Positions 11,691-22,856 are shown, numbered from the stretch's first letter. The stretch: DNA of 64,000 nt from Chrysemys picta bellii (GCF_011386835.1 NC_088792.1:57850081-57914080), one strand, 5' to 3'. The notes: a model not told the origin generated them from the letters alone. A program made the numbers and translations.

Positions 11691-11940
11691 CTTTGTCTTG
11701 CTGTGGTTGTGCAATGGCCCCAATTGCAGCACTTCAGTAACTTAATAATTGCCCAATATGAGCCACCCCTGCACAGCCTGTGGGCAGGTTATTCAGTCTT
11801 GGCCGTATATCTGCATGGGCAAAGATTGTGCAGCGCATGGAAATGTTAATGCTGAATTTGTAGTGCTAGGCTACTATGTATCCATTTAGAGATGGGGGAG
11901 GAGCTAAGACAATCAGCCACTCATTCTTTTGTTCTAGGTC

Positions 11941-12175
11941 CAGGGCCGGCTCCAGGGTTTTGGCCGCCCCAAGCAGCCAAACCAAAAACCCCCCCAAAAA
12001 ACAAAAAAAGCCGCGATCGCAATCTGCATCGGCAATTCGGCGGGAGGTCCTTCGCTCCGAGCGGGAGTGAGGGACCATCCGCCGAATTGCCGCCGAACAG
12101 CTGGATGTGCCGCCCCTCTCCAAAGTGGCCGCCCCAAGCACCTGCTTGGTAAGCTGGTGCCTGGAGCCGGCCCTG
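11941..12175. mobile_element. hAT-type non-autonomous transposon, cagggccggct family (235 bp)
   Basis: Ends are cagggccggctccaggg on the left and, on the right, the inverse of cagggccggctccaggca. It is flanked by an 8-bp duplication with one mismatch: tctaggtc (11933-11940) and tgtaggtc (12176-12183). The interior holds a C/A-rich run (11991-12010) and an inverted pair, ggcaattcggcgg / ccgccgaattgcc. The same terminal family recurs at 21582-22017. Non-coding. Confidence 0.85.
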
Positions 12176-12183
12176 TGTAGGTC

Positions 12184-13310
12184 TTTGTTATCTCTTTCCT
12201 TCCTCTTCATTCTCTCCAGAGCCCTCATAATCACAGTGCACACTGCTAATCACGTGATTCATTTCAGATGGAGACATGGATAGTCACCTAGAACATTACT
12301 CTTTGGCTTTTGGCTACTTGTCTGCTGTGATGCCTAACTTGCTCAGTTTTATCATAAAAAGCAGATCCTGTTTTCACCAAAAATACCTGTCTCCTGAATT
12401 TTTGCACTGCAAAAATTCACAAAGTAATGTTATCTAAAACTATTATTTGCAATTTTGTGAAACCTGCACAAAAGCAAGGTTAGCCTTTTTTTTTTATTAT
12501 GCAACGTTCTCCTCTTAGCTGTATTTGCAAATTAGGCACCTGGGCCTATATGGTATTCCATGTGTCTTTATTATCAGCTGTGAAGTCTCCTATACTGTGG
12601 CTTTATACACCTTTTATGCTCTTGGAGGCAATGACCAAACAGAGTAAAACATGTACACAGCCATTGTTGTGTCACTTCTATTGTGTGGAGTACAATGCAG
12701 TCTACTGATCTAATTTCTCCAAAAGGAAGGAGATTAAATAAGAGCCATATAAAGCAGGCACATCATAGCCTTGAAACCATTTTTGGTAGAAATATCCTGA
12801 CAAAGATAGAATTGAAGGACCCTACAAAATCTCTGATTAAAGTTGAGTTATTATTGTTGACTTGATGGATGGGAATTGCATCATTGTAATTGAGGTCAGA
12901 ATTTGGTCCAGTATTTTCAGCAACGTTTGGACCCTAATTGCTTTAGCCCATGAAAGTTGGTAGTTTACTGGGACTTGAGGGAGTTCATAGTCTTCTAACA
13001 CTATGTGACCCTCCAGCCTGGTTGTCATTAAAGTTCTTCAGGGGATGTGGAACTCTTGGTACACCTGACTGATATGTAATGCATCACTTCACTCCTCATA
13101 TGCCAAGAACTTTGTCTCAAACCCAGGCCCTCCAGGTTCATGGGAACAGCCATACTCCAACCCCATCTGGTAGCATGCTGTCAATAGTTGACACCCCATG
13201 AAGCCCACCCCTGAGGTCTGACTGGAGGAGGCCCAGAGCAGCTCACTGGCTCTACTGAAGTCAGCAGCAGGAACAGTAAGTTGACTGAACAGCCGGACTC
13301 CACCCTGCTC
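12184..13310. other. Unassigned AT-rich DNA
   Basis: No gene or bounded repeat recognised. A ttt run at 12487-12496 is the only low-complexity feature. Confidence 0.4.
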
Positions 13311-13610
13311 TAGATTATTTATCTTATGCTTCCTGATCTCTGCTTCTGTTTTCCTGCTTCTTGGCACCGTGACTCAGCTTGAATTCTGGCATCTGACTTA
13401 TAATACCTGACCTCCAGTTTGTCTTCTGCCTTTAGTTTCCCCTGGAATCCTGGCCTGGCCTGACTCTGGTTCACACCTGTGGTTCTGAGCTTCAGTTTGT
13501 CTCCTGGTATCCTGATCCAACCAACTCTTGACTTCTGTCTCGTCACTGCTTGACTTGACTCTGGCTCAGACTACTAGTCCTGGCCACCCATGACCTGGCT
13601 GTGACACTTT
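13311..13610. repeat. Degenerate ctgac/cctgg-rich segment, possible minisatellite or LTR-internal repeat
   Basis: Short words (ctgactct, cttctg, gacttga, cctggcc) recur irregularly on the plus strand. I recall similar ctgac-rich stretches in dispersed turtle elements, but no unit length or boundary can be defined. Open frames through it are not supported as genes. Confidence 0.35.
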
Positions 13611-14117
13611 GTTTTAGAACTTGGGCCTAATAAGGCCCCTTCCCTGCCCATATAGTTCGTAGAACCTTCACTGATTCCTTAAACTATATGTATTTCTTAG
13701 AGCCACCCTGCTCTGCTTATTCCAAGGGCTACGAATGGTAGAAGAATCCAGGAAAAGTTTGAATGTTTGTCTTAATTTTTTTCATTCTTGCCAGATTTTG
13801 TCTGGCCCAGCAAGGCTGGTGATGAGCAAACAGCATTTCCATCCCCTGGCCCTCTGCAGAAAGACTGGGTACTGTTTGGTCTCTGTGCTTACTGAATCTC
13901 AAAGACTCTGCCAACTGTGGTTCTAACCTCCTGAAATTGGCTGAGGGTGCTATAACCATCCCCTCTACACACCATACTGGCCAGCAGAAATAGCTTTACA
14001 AGAGGGAGTGCACTCCACCCCCTCCCGGACGACTGGACAAGAATTGTGCTTTCCTTGCATTCTCGGAAATTTGAGGAAGAAAAACAGACTTGTGTCTTAA
14101 AGGTGCATAATAATCCT

Positions 14118-14324
14118 TGCAAGCCCCACCCCCGCAGCTCTGATTGGGCAGAAGGGAGCTGGTGCAGCACGCGGAGACCCCCTCTGCCTCTGTGCCTAGG
14201 GGCCGCCCACACTGCAGGCTTCTGTGGGCGGGCAGGCAGCCCCTAGGCACAGAGGTGGAGGGGGTCTTCACGTGCTGCACCAGCTCCCTTCTGCCCAATC
14301 AGAGCTGCGGGGGTGGGGCTTGCA
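14118..14324. repeat. Long inverted repeat 1 (86-bp arms)
   Basis: Arms 14118-14203 and 14239-14324 pair almost throughout (tgcaagccccacccccgcag... facing its inverse ...ctgcgggggtggggcttgca), separated by a 35-base loop. It is GC-rich and non-coding. Its right arm also overlaps the start of the next inverted repeat. It is probably the interior of a foldback DNA transposon; no flanking duplication was identified. Confidence 0.8.
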
Positions 14325-14544
14325 GGCTCCAGCAGCGGGCAGAGAGCCCTCTTCTCACCCCCCCTCCCCTGATACAACCCGACCCTAGGAGCCAGAGGGA
14401 CCTGCCGGATGCTTCCCGGGAGCCGCCCCAGATAAGCACTGCCTGGACTTCCCACTTCACCCCCTGGCAGGTTCCTCTGTCTCTTAGGGTCAGGTCGGGG
14501 ATGGGGGGCGGAGGGCTCTCTGCGCACTGCCGGCGCCTGCAAGC
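14318..14544. repeat. Long inverted repeat 2, overlapping the first
   Basis: Left arm 14318-14404 and right arm 14466-14544 pair imperfectly (gcttgcaggctccagcag ... gcagagagccctc against its inverse). The loop is about 61 bases. It shares the gcttgcaggc word with the arm of the preceding palindrome, so two foldbacks are stacked. Confidence 0.7.
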
Positions 14545-14574
14545 TCCGCTCCGCGGCGCCGGCAGCTCCCATGC

Positions 14575-14695
14575 TAGGGTTACCATACGTCCGTATTTTC
14601 CCAGATGTTTTTAGACATTTAAAAATTCCTCCCGGACGGTGATTTAAGAGCTAAAAAGCCAAACATGTCTGGGAAAATACGGATGTATGGTAACC
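14575..14695. mobile_element. Palindromic MITE with gggttaccatacgtccg ends
   Basis: The left end tagggttaccatacgtccg and the right end inverse (ggttaccatacatccgtat) form matching terminal repeats of about 28 bases, extending through attttcccaga. The centre also contains aattcctcccggacggtgattt. This is a widespread reptile MITE type by memory. It abuts the stacked inverted repeats and may be the end of a larger composite. Confidence 0.75.
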
Positions 14696-17164
14696 GTACC
14701 AAACTAAGCTGTTTGATTAGATGTATCCATTATTATTTCTAAAGGGGCTTTTTCCCCAAGATACAATAGAACATGAAATAAATGCTTGCAATGTAGAACA
14801 CACTATAGTGATTGCTGGAAGATTTAATTATGAATAACTAGGCAAGAAAATGCATCTATGGCATTTATAAATATTATTCTGCTTAATGGAAAAAGGTCTT
14901 GAGGGCTGATAAAAATCTATCTGGCTGAAAGTCATTTGTTAACTGCCAGCAAGTACGATTCCCAGTGCGCCTGCAATGATGGTCCAGCTGTGTTAGAAAC
15001 CCATGTATTAGATATAATTAAAATATTATAAATCACCACTGCAAATGGTTTACAGCCGTGATAATCCTCTGAGTCAACTGCTACTGAAGTCTACAAGTTT
15101 ATGAGAACTCCAGAAGGCCAAAAAAAGCCAACCTACTTTTGAGAAGAATCCATTTCTCTAGGATTATTTCTAAAGTATTTAGCTGTAAAAAACCCTCTCA
15201 ACCAAACAGAGGGCAAAGTGCTTGAGAGTCAGCATGGGAATCAAGACAGTGTCTCTGGCCAGACTGTAAACAGTAGATGGAGCAGGCCTTCAGTTCTCTA
15301 CTAAAAGAGAAATCTGATAACGCTAAGTGAAATTACCTATTCCTCTTGGCTTTGCGCAGCTGTGATGAGTGTTAACCCTGGCATAATACTGAAGAGGAAG
15401 ACTAAAACCCTCTCATAGCAAACGGCTCTTTTTTTGGACACTTAGTATGCAATATTATGCAATGTGCATGCAATCAAACAGAAACAATGAGTCTGGTGAT
15501 ATGTACAGCATCTGAGTTGGAGGTAGCTTGACAGTGCTTCCCCTTTGGGCCATAACCATGTTAGCTTTAAGGTGACCTTTAACATATTTAACCATAAACA
15601 CGACATGTCGTTAGATGCCCTTTTTGTCTAAACAGACTATTTCTACATGCATAATTGACAAGAGTAAATAAAATGTCACTTCACTGCAAACTCAGTTCTA
15701 TAAGTCTTTATCAGCCGTGTCTTGTAAGAATAATTTAGAGAATGTTATGAAAAGCATGAGGCATGTAACCATGGATTGTTAGGTTTCCTTTTAAAAACTG
15801 CACACTCATACTTAAGACCTGTCCAGCCAATTATACAGTCTCTAAGACTAATTATAGATGGAAACTCGAATTTTGCATGGAACTGCATACTGTAATTTAT
15901 TTTATGATGTGCTGTAAAATACCCTGGTCAGAGGCTGTTCTTCAAAATCTTTAGAGGTGATTTCTATGTACAATAACAGAGAATAAAGGTAGGCAATCTA
16001 GCTACACATGGCATATTATTAACATTTTCATAGCAACAGGGTAACTCATCTGGAGACGGGTGACCCTCTAAAGATCTGGAGGTATAAACAAGTTTTGATA
16101 AGTTTTCCCCAGCTCTCTCTCTCAAATGTGTTGCTTTAACTTAGTTTTTTGGGCCTAAGTAGGGCCTCTGATAGGAATGAAAACACATTTTGTCCAGTTT
16201 AGAACCTATACAAAAATGGTAGGTTCTAGATTTAGACCTTCTGAGGTTCAAGCTCAATATTGTGTTGGTAAAGCATGAGTTCTGGGATGCTGTGTATTTT
16301 TGTTCTTCTGGTATTCCTAGAATTACTATCAAACAGTCTGTTCAGTTTCAAATTGTTGGCTCTGAACTCACCCATAATTCTGGCTCCAAGTTGATCCAAA
16401 CCCAAAAAGGGCTTATTTTCTACTTCTAACTTGGATACTTGTGAGATTTAACTGTCACCAAACTTTAGCCTTCATTTGGCCTTACGTCCCCAACCCCATT
16501 CTAATAAAGACCTGGATGTGAATAATGCTTCCTCAGCCCAGTTGTAGTTTAACGAAAAGAAAATTGTTTCAGAAATATCAAAAAGATTTGTGAAGTTCAT
16601 GCTCGTTTGGAAAACCCCAAAAAGCATGAATCAATCCCTAACTGTAGTGGCCAAAATTCAACTGAAAGTAATCAACTTTATGATACACGCTGTAGAAAAG
16701 GAGAAAATGGAGCTGTAAATTGGATCACTTTTCTGAGGAAAAGCTGAGGCATGAGTGTCCTTTGCTTTTGTCTTTCTCCTGATAGTTGGGAGCACCTGGA
16801 ATGCGTAGCACCTTTCAGGATTGGGCCCTTTGTCCCATTTTTCATTGGGTGCATGAATGGGATAAATGTGTGGGGCATTTTGGTTTGGTTTTTTGTTGTT
16901 GTTGTCCCTTCTCCCATACACTGATGTTTCTGGAAGCAGTTGTAAAAGGATTCAGGATACGAAAGCGGTTTTCCAACATGATCTATTGGGCAAAAACAAA
17001 CAATGCCCTCCTTAATATCCTGCACAGAATAGTCCAGATCTTTAATGGAGCTATGCTGATTTATACCACTTGAGGATCTAGTCCTATGTATTCAGGGCCT
17101 GCTACTTCCTAATTAAAAATACGTTTGATCATGTAATATGTAGAAATCTATCTTGCTGAGCAAG
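14696..17164. other. AT-rich unique DNA; part may be conserved non-coding
   Basis: No repeats of note and no gene. The stretch 14880-15130 is repeat-free, with evenly mixed composition and several short AT words (ttaattatgaat upstream, agatataattaaaatatt). It is flagged only as a candidate regulatory element. Short open frames at 16140-17070 overlap on opposite strands and are not supported. Confidence 0.35.
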
Positions 17165-17344
17165 GTATTGTGACAGATCCAAACCAGTTGGGTGCAGGAG
17201 TCTGGTCCTGTTGGGATCCTGGAAGTAGGCGGGCGGAAGCCCACTGCTAGAGGACCTCCTACAGCCTAAGGTGAGGCTCCACAAAGTCCGGGATCTCAAT
17301 TAATTATGGATATAATTAAAGATATAACAGGGACAGGAATGAGG

Positions 17345-17770
17345 TCACAGGGATAAATGAAGGGAACCTGATGGGGATACCGAGCAGAGAACCCCGGACA
17401 GCGCCCACTGCTCCTCAAAGGCATCAAGGGAGCCAGCGGACGCTGCCCAGAGGAACTCTGCCCGGATGCATGAACAGTTGGAGGAGCGGAAATAGGCCCC
17501 ACAGTCACAGGAGACCCCGTTGGCCAACCTCCTCTTTCTGGTTTTGTAGATGGCCATTTTGACCAGGGCTAGGAGGAGGTTGACAAGGAAGTCCCTCAAC
17601 TTTGTGGGGCCACGGATGCGGAGTGCGTAGATAAGGAGGTGAGGGGAAAAGTGCAGCCAAAAACACAACAGGATATCTAAGAGGAGCCAGAATAGGGGCT
17701 GCAACCTGGCGCACTTCAGATACACGTGCGCCAGGGTCTCCCTCACACTGCAGAAAGGGATGGGGGTGAA
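17345..17770 (-). pseudogene. LINE ORF2 C-terminal remnant, minus strand
   Basis: The minus-strand frame of 17345-17746 reads an ETLAHVYLKC motif, a hydrophobic run, AIYKTRKR, CDCGAYF and FEEQWALS, ending in a stop at 17345. These motifs match the remnant at 5905-6487 in order and spacing. Here the His and last Cys of the zinc knuckle are intact, but the first Cys pair is eroded to Pro-Phe-Cys-Ser and lies across a frameshift near 17745. The upstream reverse transcriptase is missing. Clade unresolved. Confidence 0.75.
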
Positions 17771-17789
17771 TCATGCCAAGAACACTGCA

Positions 17790-18299
17790 GGACTCTGGTA
17801 GAAGGAAAACACACTGGACACTGTATGAATAGTTTTCTGTTTCCTGAGTGACCCAGGCAGGGGCCAGAGCAGTCAGGAAGGTGCTAGAAGCAATTAAGTC
17901 AGGCAGACTCCATAAGACAGCTGGAACCAATTAAGAACTAATTCGAAGCAATCAAGGGAAACAGGCTAATCAGATCACCTGAAGCCCATTTAGAACCGGC
18001 TGGGACTAGTTTAAAAGGAAGCCCCTTCAGCAAGGCTGGCTGTCAGGAGCTGGGAGTAAGTAGGTGTGTTGTGGGAAGACTGGAAGGAAGACAGTGTGCA
18101 GTAAAAGAGCCAGTAGAACAAGCATGGTCAGGTATCATGGAGGGTGGTAGGAGGGGCCATTTGGGGAAGTAGCCCAGAGAAGGGCTACAGCTCTGGTAGT
18201 ATAGGAAAACTATCTGTTGCTGCTATCGATTAAGGTCCCTGGGCTGGAACCCAGAGAAGAGGGTGGGCCCGGGTTCCCCCCAAACCCACCCACATTTCT
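17790..18299 (+). repeat. Dispersed repeat with Pol II-like promoter wording, class unresolved (LTR-like?)
   Basis: Repeated aattaag/aatcaag words (17925-17960) precede ggctgggactagtttaaaagg (TATA-like tttaaaagg near 18011). A 'gagctgggagtaagtagg' leader follows, then gggcccgggttccccccaaa near 18265. I recall this series from an abundant turtle repeat. LTR identity is inferred from the promoter-like layout only. No protein frame. Confidence 0.5.
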
Positions 18300-18349
18300 A
18301 CATGAACACTCCCTGAGAAGGAAGACATGAACACTCCCTGAGAAAGAGG
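18300..18349 (+). repeat. Two-copy 25-bp tandem repeat
   Basis: The unit acatgaacactccctgagaa... occurs twice head to tail (18300-18324, 18325-18349) with one late mismatch. It directly follows the dispersed repeat and may be replication slippage. Confidence 0.85.
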
Positions 18350-18611
18350 GTTCTTACATCGAACCCCTTGACTGGCCGATGATGAAGGTGGCTCAGTAAG
18401 CTGTAATCCTTGCCTCTAGGAGGGGAGAGGCTACATTGAGGGTCACAGAAAACCTCTGAGGCAAGCCCTAACTGCCTAGAAGTGCAGGACCCCCTGAGGC
18501 AAAGCCGGTGCTCTGCCACAGTATATAAGTGGGAGGTAGTTATACTTAGATTCCTCCCCAGATCCAGCTGCAGTAGAGCTGGTCAGAAAACAGGGGAAAA
18601 TTGAACATTTT

Positions 18612-18960
18612 GAGGGGGCATTTGATAGCTGCTTTCAACAGTCTGAAAGGGGGTTCCAAAGAGGATGGATCTAGACTGTTCTCAGTGGTAGCAGATGACA
18701 GAACAAGGAGTAATGGTCTCAAGTTGCAGTGGGGGAGGTTTAGGTTGGATATTAGGAAACACGTTTTTCACTAGGAGGGTGGTGAAGCACTGGAATGGGT
18801 TACTTGGGGAGGTGGTGGAATCTTCTTCCTTAGAGGTTTTTAAAGTCAGGCTTGACAAAGCTCTGGCTGGGATGATTTAGTTGGGGATTAGCCCTGCTTT
18901 GAGCAGAGAGTTGGGCTAGATGACCTCCTGAGGTCTCTTCCAACCCTGATATTCTATGAT
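18612..18960 (+). repeat. CR1 LINE 3' end
   Basis: Classic CR1 3' non-coding wording runs through the segment: ctttcaacagtctgaaaggg, aggttggatattaggaaacac, cactaggagggtggtgaagcactgg, ggctagatgacctcctgagg, and finally ccctgatattctatgat. This ends in the short 'attctatg' tail that marks CR1 3' termini. It is 5'-truncated and untranslated. One of the better-preserved CR1s here. Confidence 0.95.
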
Positions 18961-19329
18961 TTTCATAAAAAATGTGTCCCTTTTCTTTCAGTAGAAAACA
19001 TTTGCAAAATCTTTTTTTAAATATATTCTGTAGGGCGAATAACCATTATGTGAAGTCTTTCAACTTTTATATCAGTAGTGTCATCTGGATATCTGATATC
19101 TTTTCTAGAAATGAGGGCATGAAAGAGGAACTAACATATAGTCTTCAGTTTTTGTTTTCTGAAATTGAAGACCTTTTATTCTACTTTGGCTTTTATACCA
19201 TGCTCCTTACCATAGTATTTGAGTGCATTAAACAATGCGATAGACAGTAGAACCTGCCAAGAGTCACCACTCATGACAGTTAGCAAAAGTGGTCACTTGT
19301 AAGAGGTGGTCTCTCTTCAAAGGCTTGCT

Positions 19330-19660
19330 GTAAAATAGGCACTTTCTCCCCTGTGAAATCTGGTCTCTTTATGTACTTTTACTTTATAGTATAGCGTAAA
19401 AGTACACAGTGTTTCTTAAACTGGGGGCCGTGACCCAAATGGGGGTTGCAAGGTTATTGTAGGGGAGTTGCAGTATTGCTACCTTTACTTCTGTACTGCT
19501 TTTAGAGCTGGGTGGGCAGAGAGTGGCAGCTGCTGGCTGGGTGTGCATCTCTGAAGGCAGTGGAGAAGCAAGGGTAGCAATACCATACCAAGCTACCCTC
19601 ACTTCTGCACTGCTTCTGGCAGTGGCACTGCCTTCAGAGCTGGGTGCCCAGATGAAAAAT
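19330..19660. repeat. Partial copy of the 56.6-kb hAT-type family
   Basis: It shares gtgaaatctggtctctttatgt, an 11-bp inverted pair tgtacttttac/gtaaaagtaca (19372-19405), gtgtttcttaaactggggg, and modules like ctttacttctgtactgctt...agagctgggtggg with the element at 56568-57351. Ends and target duplications were not found, so it is truncated. Confidence 0.65.
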
Positions 19661-20374
19661 CAGTTATTTGCACGGTTGGGAAGTGCCTAGTACATTTTAC
19701 AGTACTGAAGTGGTTAATCTATTGGTTTTGATTTGTTTTTAATTGAGTATATCCTTTGATGGGACACAGGTTAGGTTAGGTCTGAATAATGCAAAAACAG
19801 AATTTTGCAACAGCAATTTTGTGCTGATAAGTAACTAAAAGTAGAGAGCTAAGGTTTCTTGTCGAGTTTTGTCAGGAACAATCTAGAATTAACAGTAAAT
19901 GAGGATGATGATAGTGAGATTATCACCAACTGAACCAAATTGAAATACATACCTGTCTTTCTCTGAAGAATTCACACACGATTAAAGTACCACAGTAGCC
20001 TGGATGTGGGAGTTAGTCAAACATGACAAGTTTTCATCTTTAAAAATGAAAATTATTATAGATAAGGTTTTATTTCATTTAATCTGTTCTATGCTATCAT
20101 AAAATACAGGACTGAGGAAGTTGCTTTTGTGCAAGAGACAATAATTGTACATAATGTACTAAAGGCCTGTTATTACTAATTATGTGCATACTGGAAATTA
20201 CTACAGCTTTCTGAAAGTCCATTCATAACAGTTAATCATTTCCCTACTGTTGTGGGGTCCTCACATCTGGTGCGCCTTGGTCCCTCCTGTTCTCTGCCTG
20301 TGGCACATAACAGTCTAGTGTCCTGTGGGCTGTAATATTTTGGTCTTGTTTTGGTTGTTGGTTTTGTGTACACA

Positions 20375-20450
20375 TGCTGGATAGTGTTGGTGGTCTGCAA
20401 TATACAAGACACCAGACTAGATGATCTACTGGTTCCTTCTGGTCTTAAGA
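20375..20450 (+). repeat. CR1/LINE 3' tail fragment
   Basis: Wording accagactagatgatctactgg then ttccttctggtcttaaga follows the CR1-like tail 'gactagatgatc...ggtcccttctggccttaaa'. Very short and 5'-truncated. Confidence 0.65.
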
Positions 20451-20904
20451 CTGAGTTACTGCTAAAGATTGCTGTGCCTGGGCAAGGAAACTTCAAGGGA
20501 GAGCCCAGGACTTCGAGACACTCTGAATATCCTTCCCGCCATGGCAGGGCTGATCCCTGATTGGCAGAGTGCCTAAGGTCCTCCAAAACTTAGATCCACG
20601 GGGGGCGAGGGCAGCATTGCTGAAGAGTAGGTGGTACAATAGTAGAGTAAAGGATCCAGATTAGAGAGCAGCTGGCGCCAGATTCCACTCTGTTGCTTCT
20701 TGTGTGTTAATTTAGTGCACTACTATGTCATGCATTTTAAAACAGTCAAGCAATGTGAACAGCTCAGACACAAGAAGCAGTAAATGCCAGGAGAGCAGCA
20801 CATGCAGCTGGCTGGCCAAGCACTGAGGCAGCTAGACTAACCAGAGACTCTGATTTTGATGCAATGGGAGCAGTGTGCCAAAATCCTGTCTGAAGGAAAA
20901 GGAG

Positions 20905-21047
20905 ACTAACCAACTTGGCTAAGTCCTCTCTCCTTTCTGTGCTTCAGTTTTCTATTTTTAAAGTGGAGGTAATAATGCTTGCAAAGCAAGTTGCAGTTTA
21001 CAGAGGAAAAGCCCCCAGCAGGTGCTAAGTATTATCATTATATAGCA
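20905..21047 (+). repeat. MIR-type SINE
   Basis: gtcctctctcctttctgtgcttcagttttct, then aaagtggaggtaataatgcttgc, and finally gtgctaagtattatcattat follow MIR order in its 3' half. It ends where the hAT-like element at 21048 begins. Confidence 0.65.
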
Positions 21048-21371
21048 CAGGAGTTCTCAAACAGAGGGTCGTGAGGTGATTACATGGGGGGTCACGAGCT
21101 GTCAACCCCAAACCCCGCTTTGCCTCCAGCATTTATAATGGTGTTAAATATATAAAAATATGATTTTAATTTATAAGGGGGGTCGCACTCAGAGGCTTGC
21201 TATGTGAAAGGAACCCGAGACTCTGATTTTGATGCAATTTTCCTTGCATCCGAAGAAGTGAGGTTTTTACTCATGAAAGCTTATGCTCAAATAAATCTGT
21301 TAGTCTTTAAGGTGCCACCAGACTCCTTGTTGTATGTGAAAGGAGTCACCAGTAAAAAAGTTTGAGAGCCA
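21048..21371. mobile_element. hAT-like element, disrupted by a retroposed fragment
   Basis: The left end caggagttctcaaac and right end gtttgagagccac form inverted repeats. The interior says 'gagggtcgtgag...ggggggtcac', like other hAT-derived reptile repeats. The 8-bp duplication is not clean (only tagca shared). A 120-bp insertion (21213-21332) with its own 12-bp target duplication lies inside. Confidence 0.6.
21213..21332. mobile_element. Retroposed foldback-family fragment with filler DNA
   Basis: It is flanked by the perfect 12-bp repeat tatgtgaaagga (21201-21212, 21333-21344). The right 90 bases (tgcatccgaagaagtg ... gaaagcttatgctcaaataaa ... ggtgccaccagactcc) match the arm of the palindrome at 28539-28618. 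The left side carries 22 bases (21217-21238) identical to 20844-20865. A variable-length, non-8-bp duplication argues for a LINE-like retroposition mechanism, not hAT. Confidence 0.8.
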
Positions 21372-21581
21372 CTAGCAGAAGATCTGCAAACACTATCAGT
21401 CCGAATTCTAAGTACTATAGTCAAACTTTGCCGTATTTTTTTTATGAAAATGTTTGAGAGTTTTTTGTATTTCCTTTATTTCCTAACTCTTGACTAATAA
21501 CCAAGCGTGGGGCTCATATTAGACAGCACAGTATACAGTTCAGTAGCTAATGTGTGGTAGGTATGTTGGATATCTCTTGTC

Positions 21582-22017
21582 CAGGGCCGGCTCTGGCTTT
21601 CTGGTCATCCCAAGCAAAAAAAAAAAAAAAAAAAGCCCTGCGGCACGGCCGGAGCCAGGCTGCAGGGGACTCCCTGCCCTGCAGATGTGCCCCAGCTAGC
21701 AGGGGGAGGGGGAGGGAGCGGGGGGAGAGAGAGAAGGGGGGCAACCAGGGCTTCAGCGAGGCCCCTCACGCCGTGCCCCCTGCCGGGAGGGCTCTGCACC
21801 GCTCCGGTCGGCTGGGAGGGAAGGATGCGGGCTGCCCTGCCGGGCTTGCTGCAGGGCGCTCCCGTCCTCCGCGCCGCTGCCCCCTACAGGGCGGCCGGAG
21901 CGGCACAACAACAACAAAAAAGCGGCTGTGCCGCCCTAGGATTAGGTGGAATGCCACCTCCTACAAGCTGCCGCCCCAAGTACCAGCTTGCTCGGCTGGT
22001 GCCTGGAGCTGGCCCTG
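21582..22017. mobile_element. hAT-type transposon, cagggccggct family (436 bp)
   Basis: The left end is cagggccggctctgg and the right end is the inverse of cagggccagctccaggcac. A perfect 8-bp duplication, ctcttgtc, lies at 21574-21581 and 22018-22025. An A19 run (21616-21634) sits near the left end; given the 8-bp duplication it is internal, not a retroposon tail. The interior is GC-rich and CpG-rich, and a 186-codon open frame through it has no domain. Confidence 0.9.
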
Positions 22018-22025
22018 CTCTTGTC

Positions 22026-22856
22026 TTTCTAAGAATGCCTTTGTTTTTGTTTTAAATGCTCTTTGCTGCTGTAATTGTACAGTTCTGGGAACACACTGGA
22101 AACAGATGCAGTGAAGTCATTTTGCACCTTAACATAAGTTTACTTTATTTAAATCATTCCTGTTCTTATTGGTAGTTTTATGTTCATTTATTTCTGTTAC
22201 TATATTAATCCATTTTTAATAGTTCAGCTTATCAAGCAAAGATAAATTAACATCAACAGCAGAACAATATAATTAAAGTGTGGGTTTATTTCATTTGTTT
22301 TCAGAGTTTTCTGGTTGTGTCTTAGTACATTAACACTTCTTTAGTTTAAGGATTATTATAGTTAAACACTGAAATTCTTGTAGCAAGTGGCTTTTCAACA
22401 TCTTGAGTCTTCATTAGAGGTGTACTATATAGTCAATTTATTTCTTCATTAAATAACTAATGAGCAGGTCAAAATTTTTGGACATAGTTTTTCATTAAAA
22501 ATGTGGTTTAATCAAAAATGAAAATTTTCAGACAAACTGTTTTTGACAAAAATATTCCAGTTTACATTGAATACCAATTTTTTTTTTTTCACAAGTTTGG
22601 ATGAAAACTATCTTGTGAATGTCTTCAACTGGGAAATATATAATATCTCAACCAGCATTAATGGCAAGACAGTTTTCAAAGAATAGAAACTCGTGGAGCC
22701 AAATACTCTGCTAAAGTAAAATAGCACCCTCCAGCGACTTCAATGGCGATGCATTAATTTACCCCAGCAGAGAGATTTGCCTTAGGGTTTGGAGACACAT
22801 CCGAGGAGGGGAGAAAGGAGCAGGCGAGAAAGGAGGAGGTCCATTTCATCAGTTTC
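22026..22856. other. AT-rich DNA with tttttcatt-type degenerate repeat
   Basis: 22465-22620 is made of interleaved aaaatttt/ttttcatt words similar to 31130-31330 and 48830-49110. It may be one very old repeat family or plain compositional bias. No gene. Confidence 0.35.

Noticed and set aside
21616..21634. A19 run as a processed-pseudogene or SINE tail
   Set aside because: The flanking 8-bp duplication and inverted ends place it inside a DNA transposon.
21554..22114. 186-codon open frame, plus strand
   Set aside because: It runs through the entire transposon at 21582-22017, including its ends and A-run, so it is a product of GC content.
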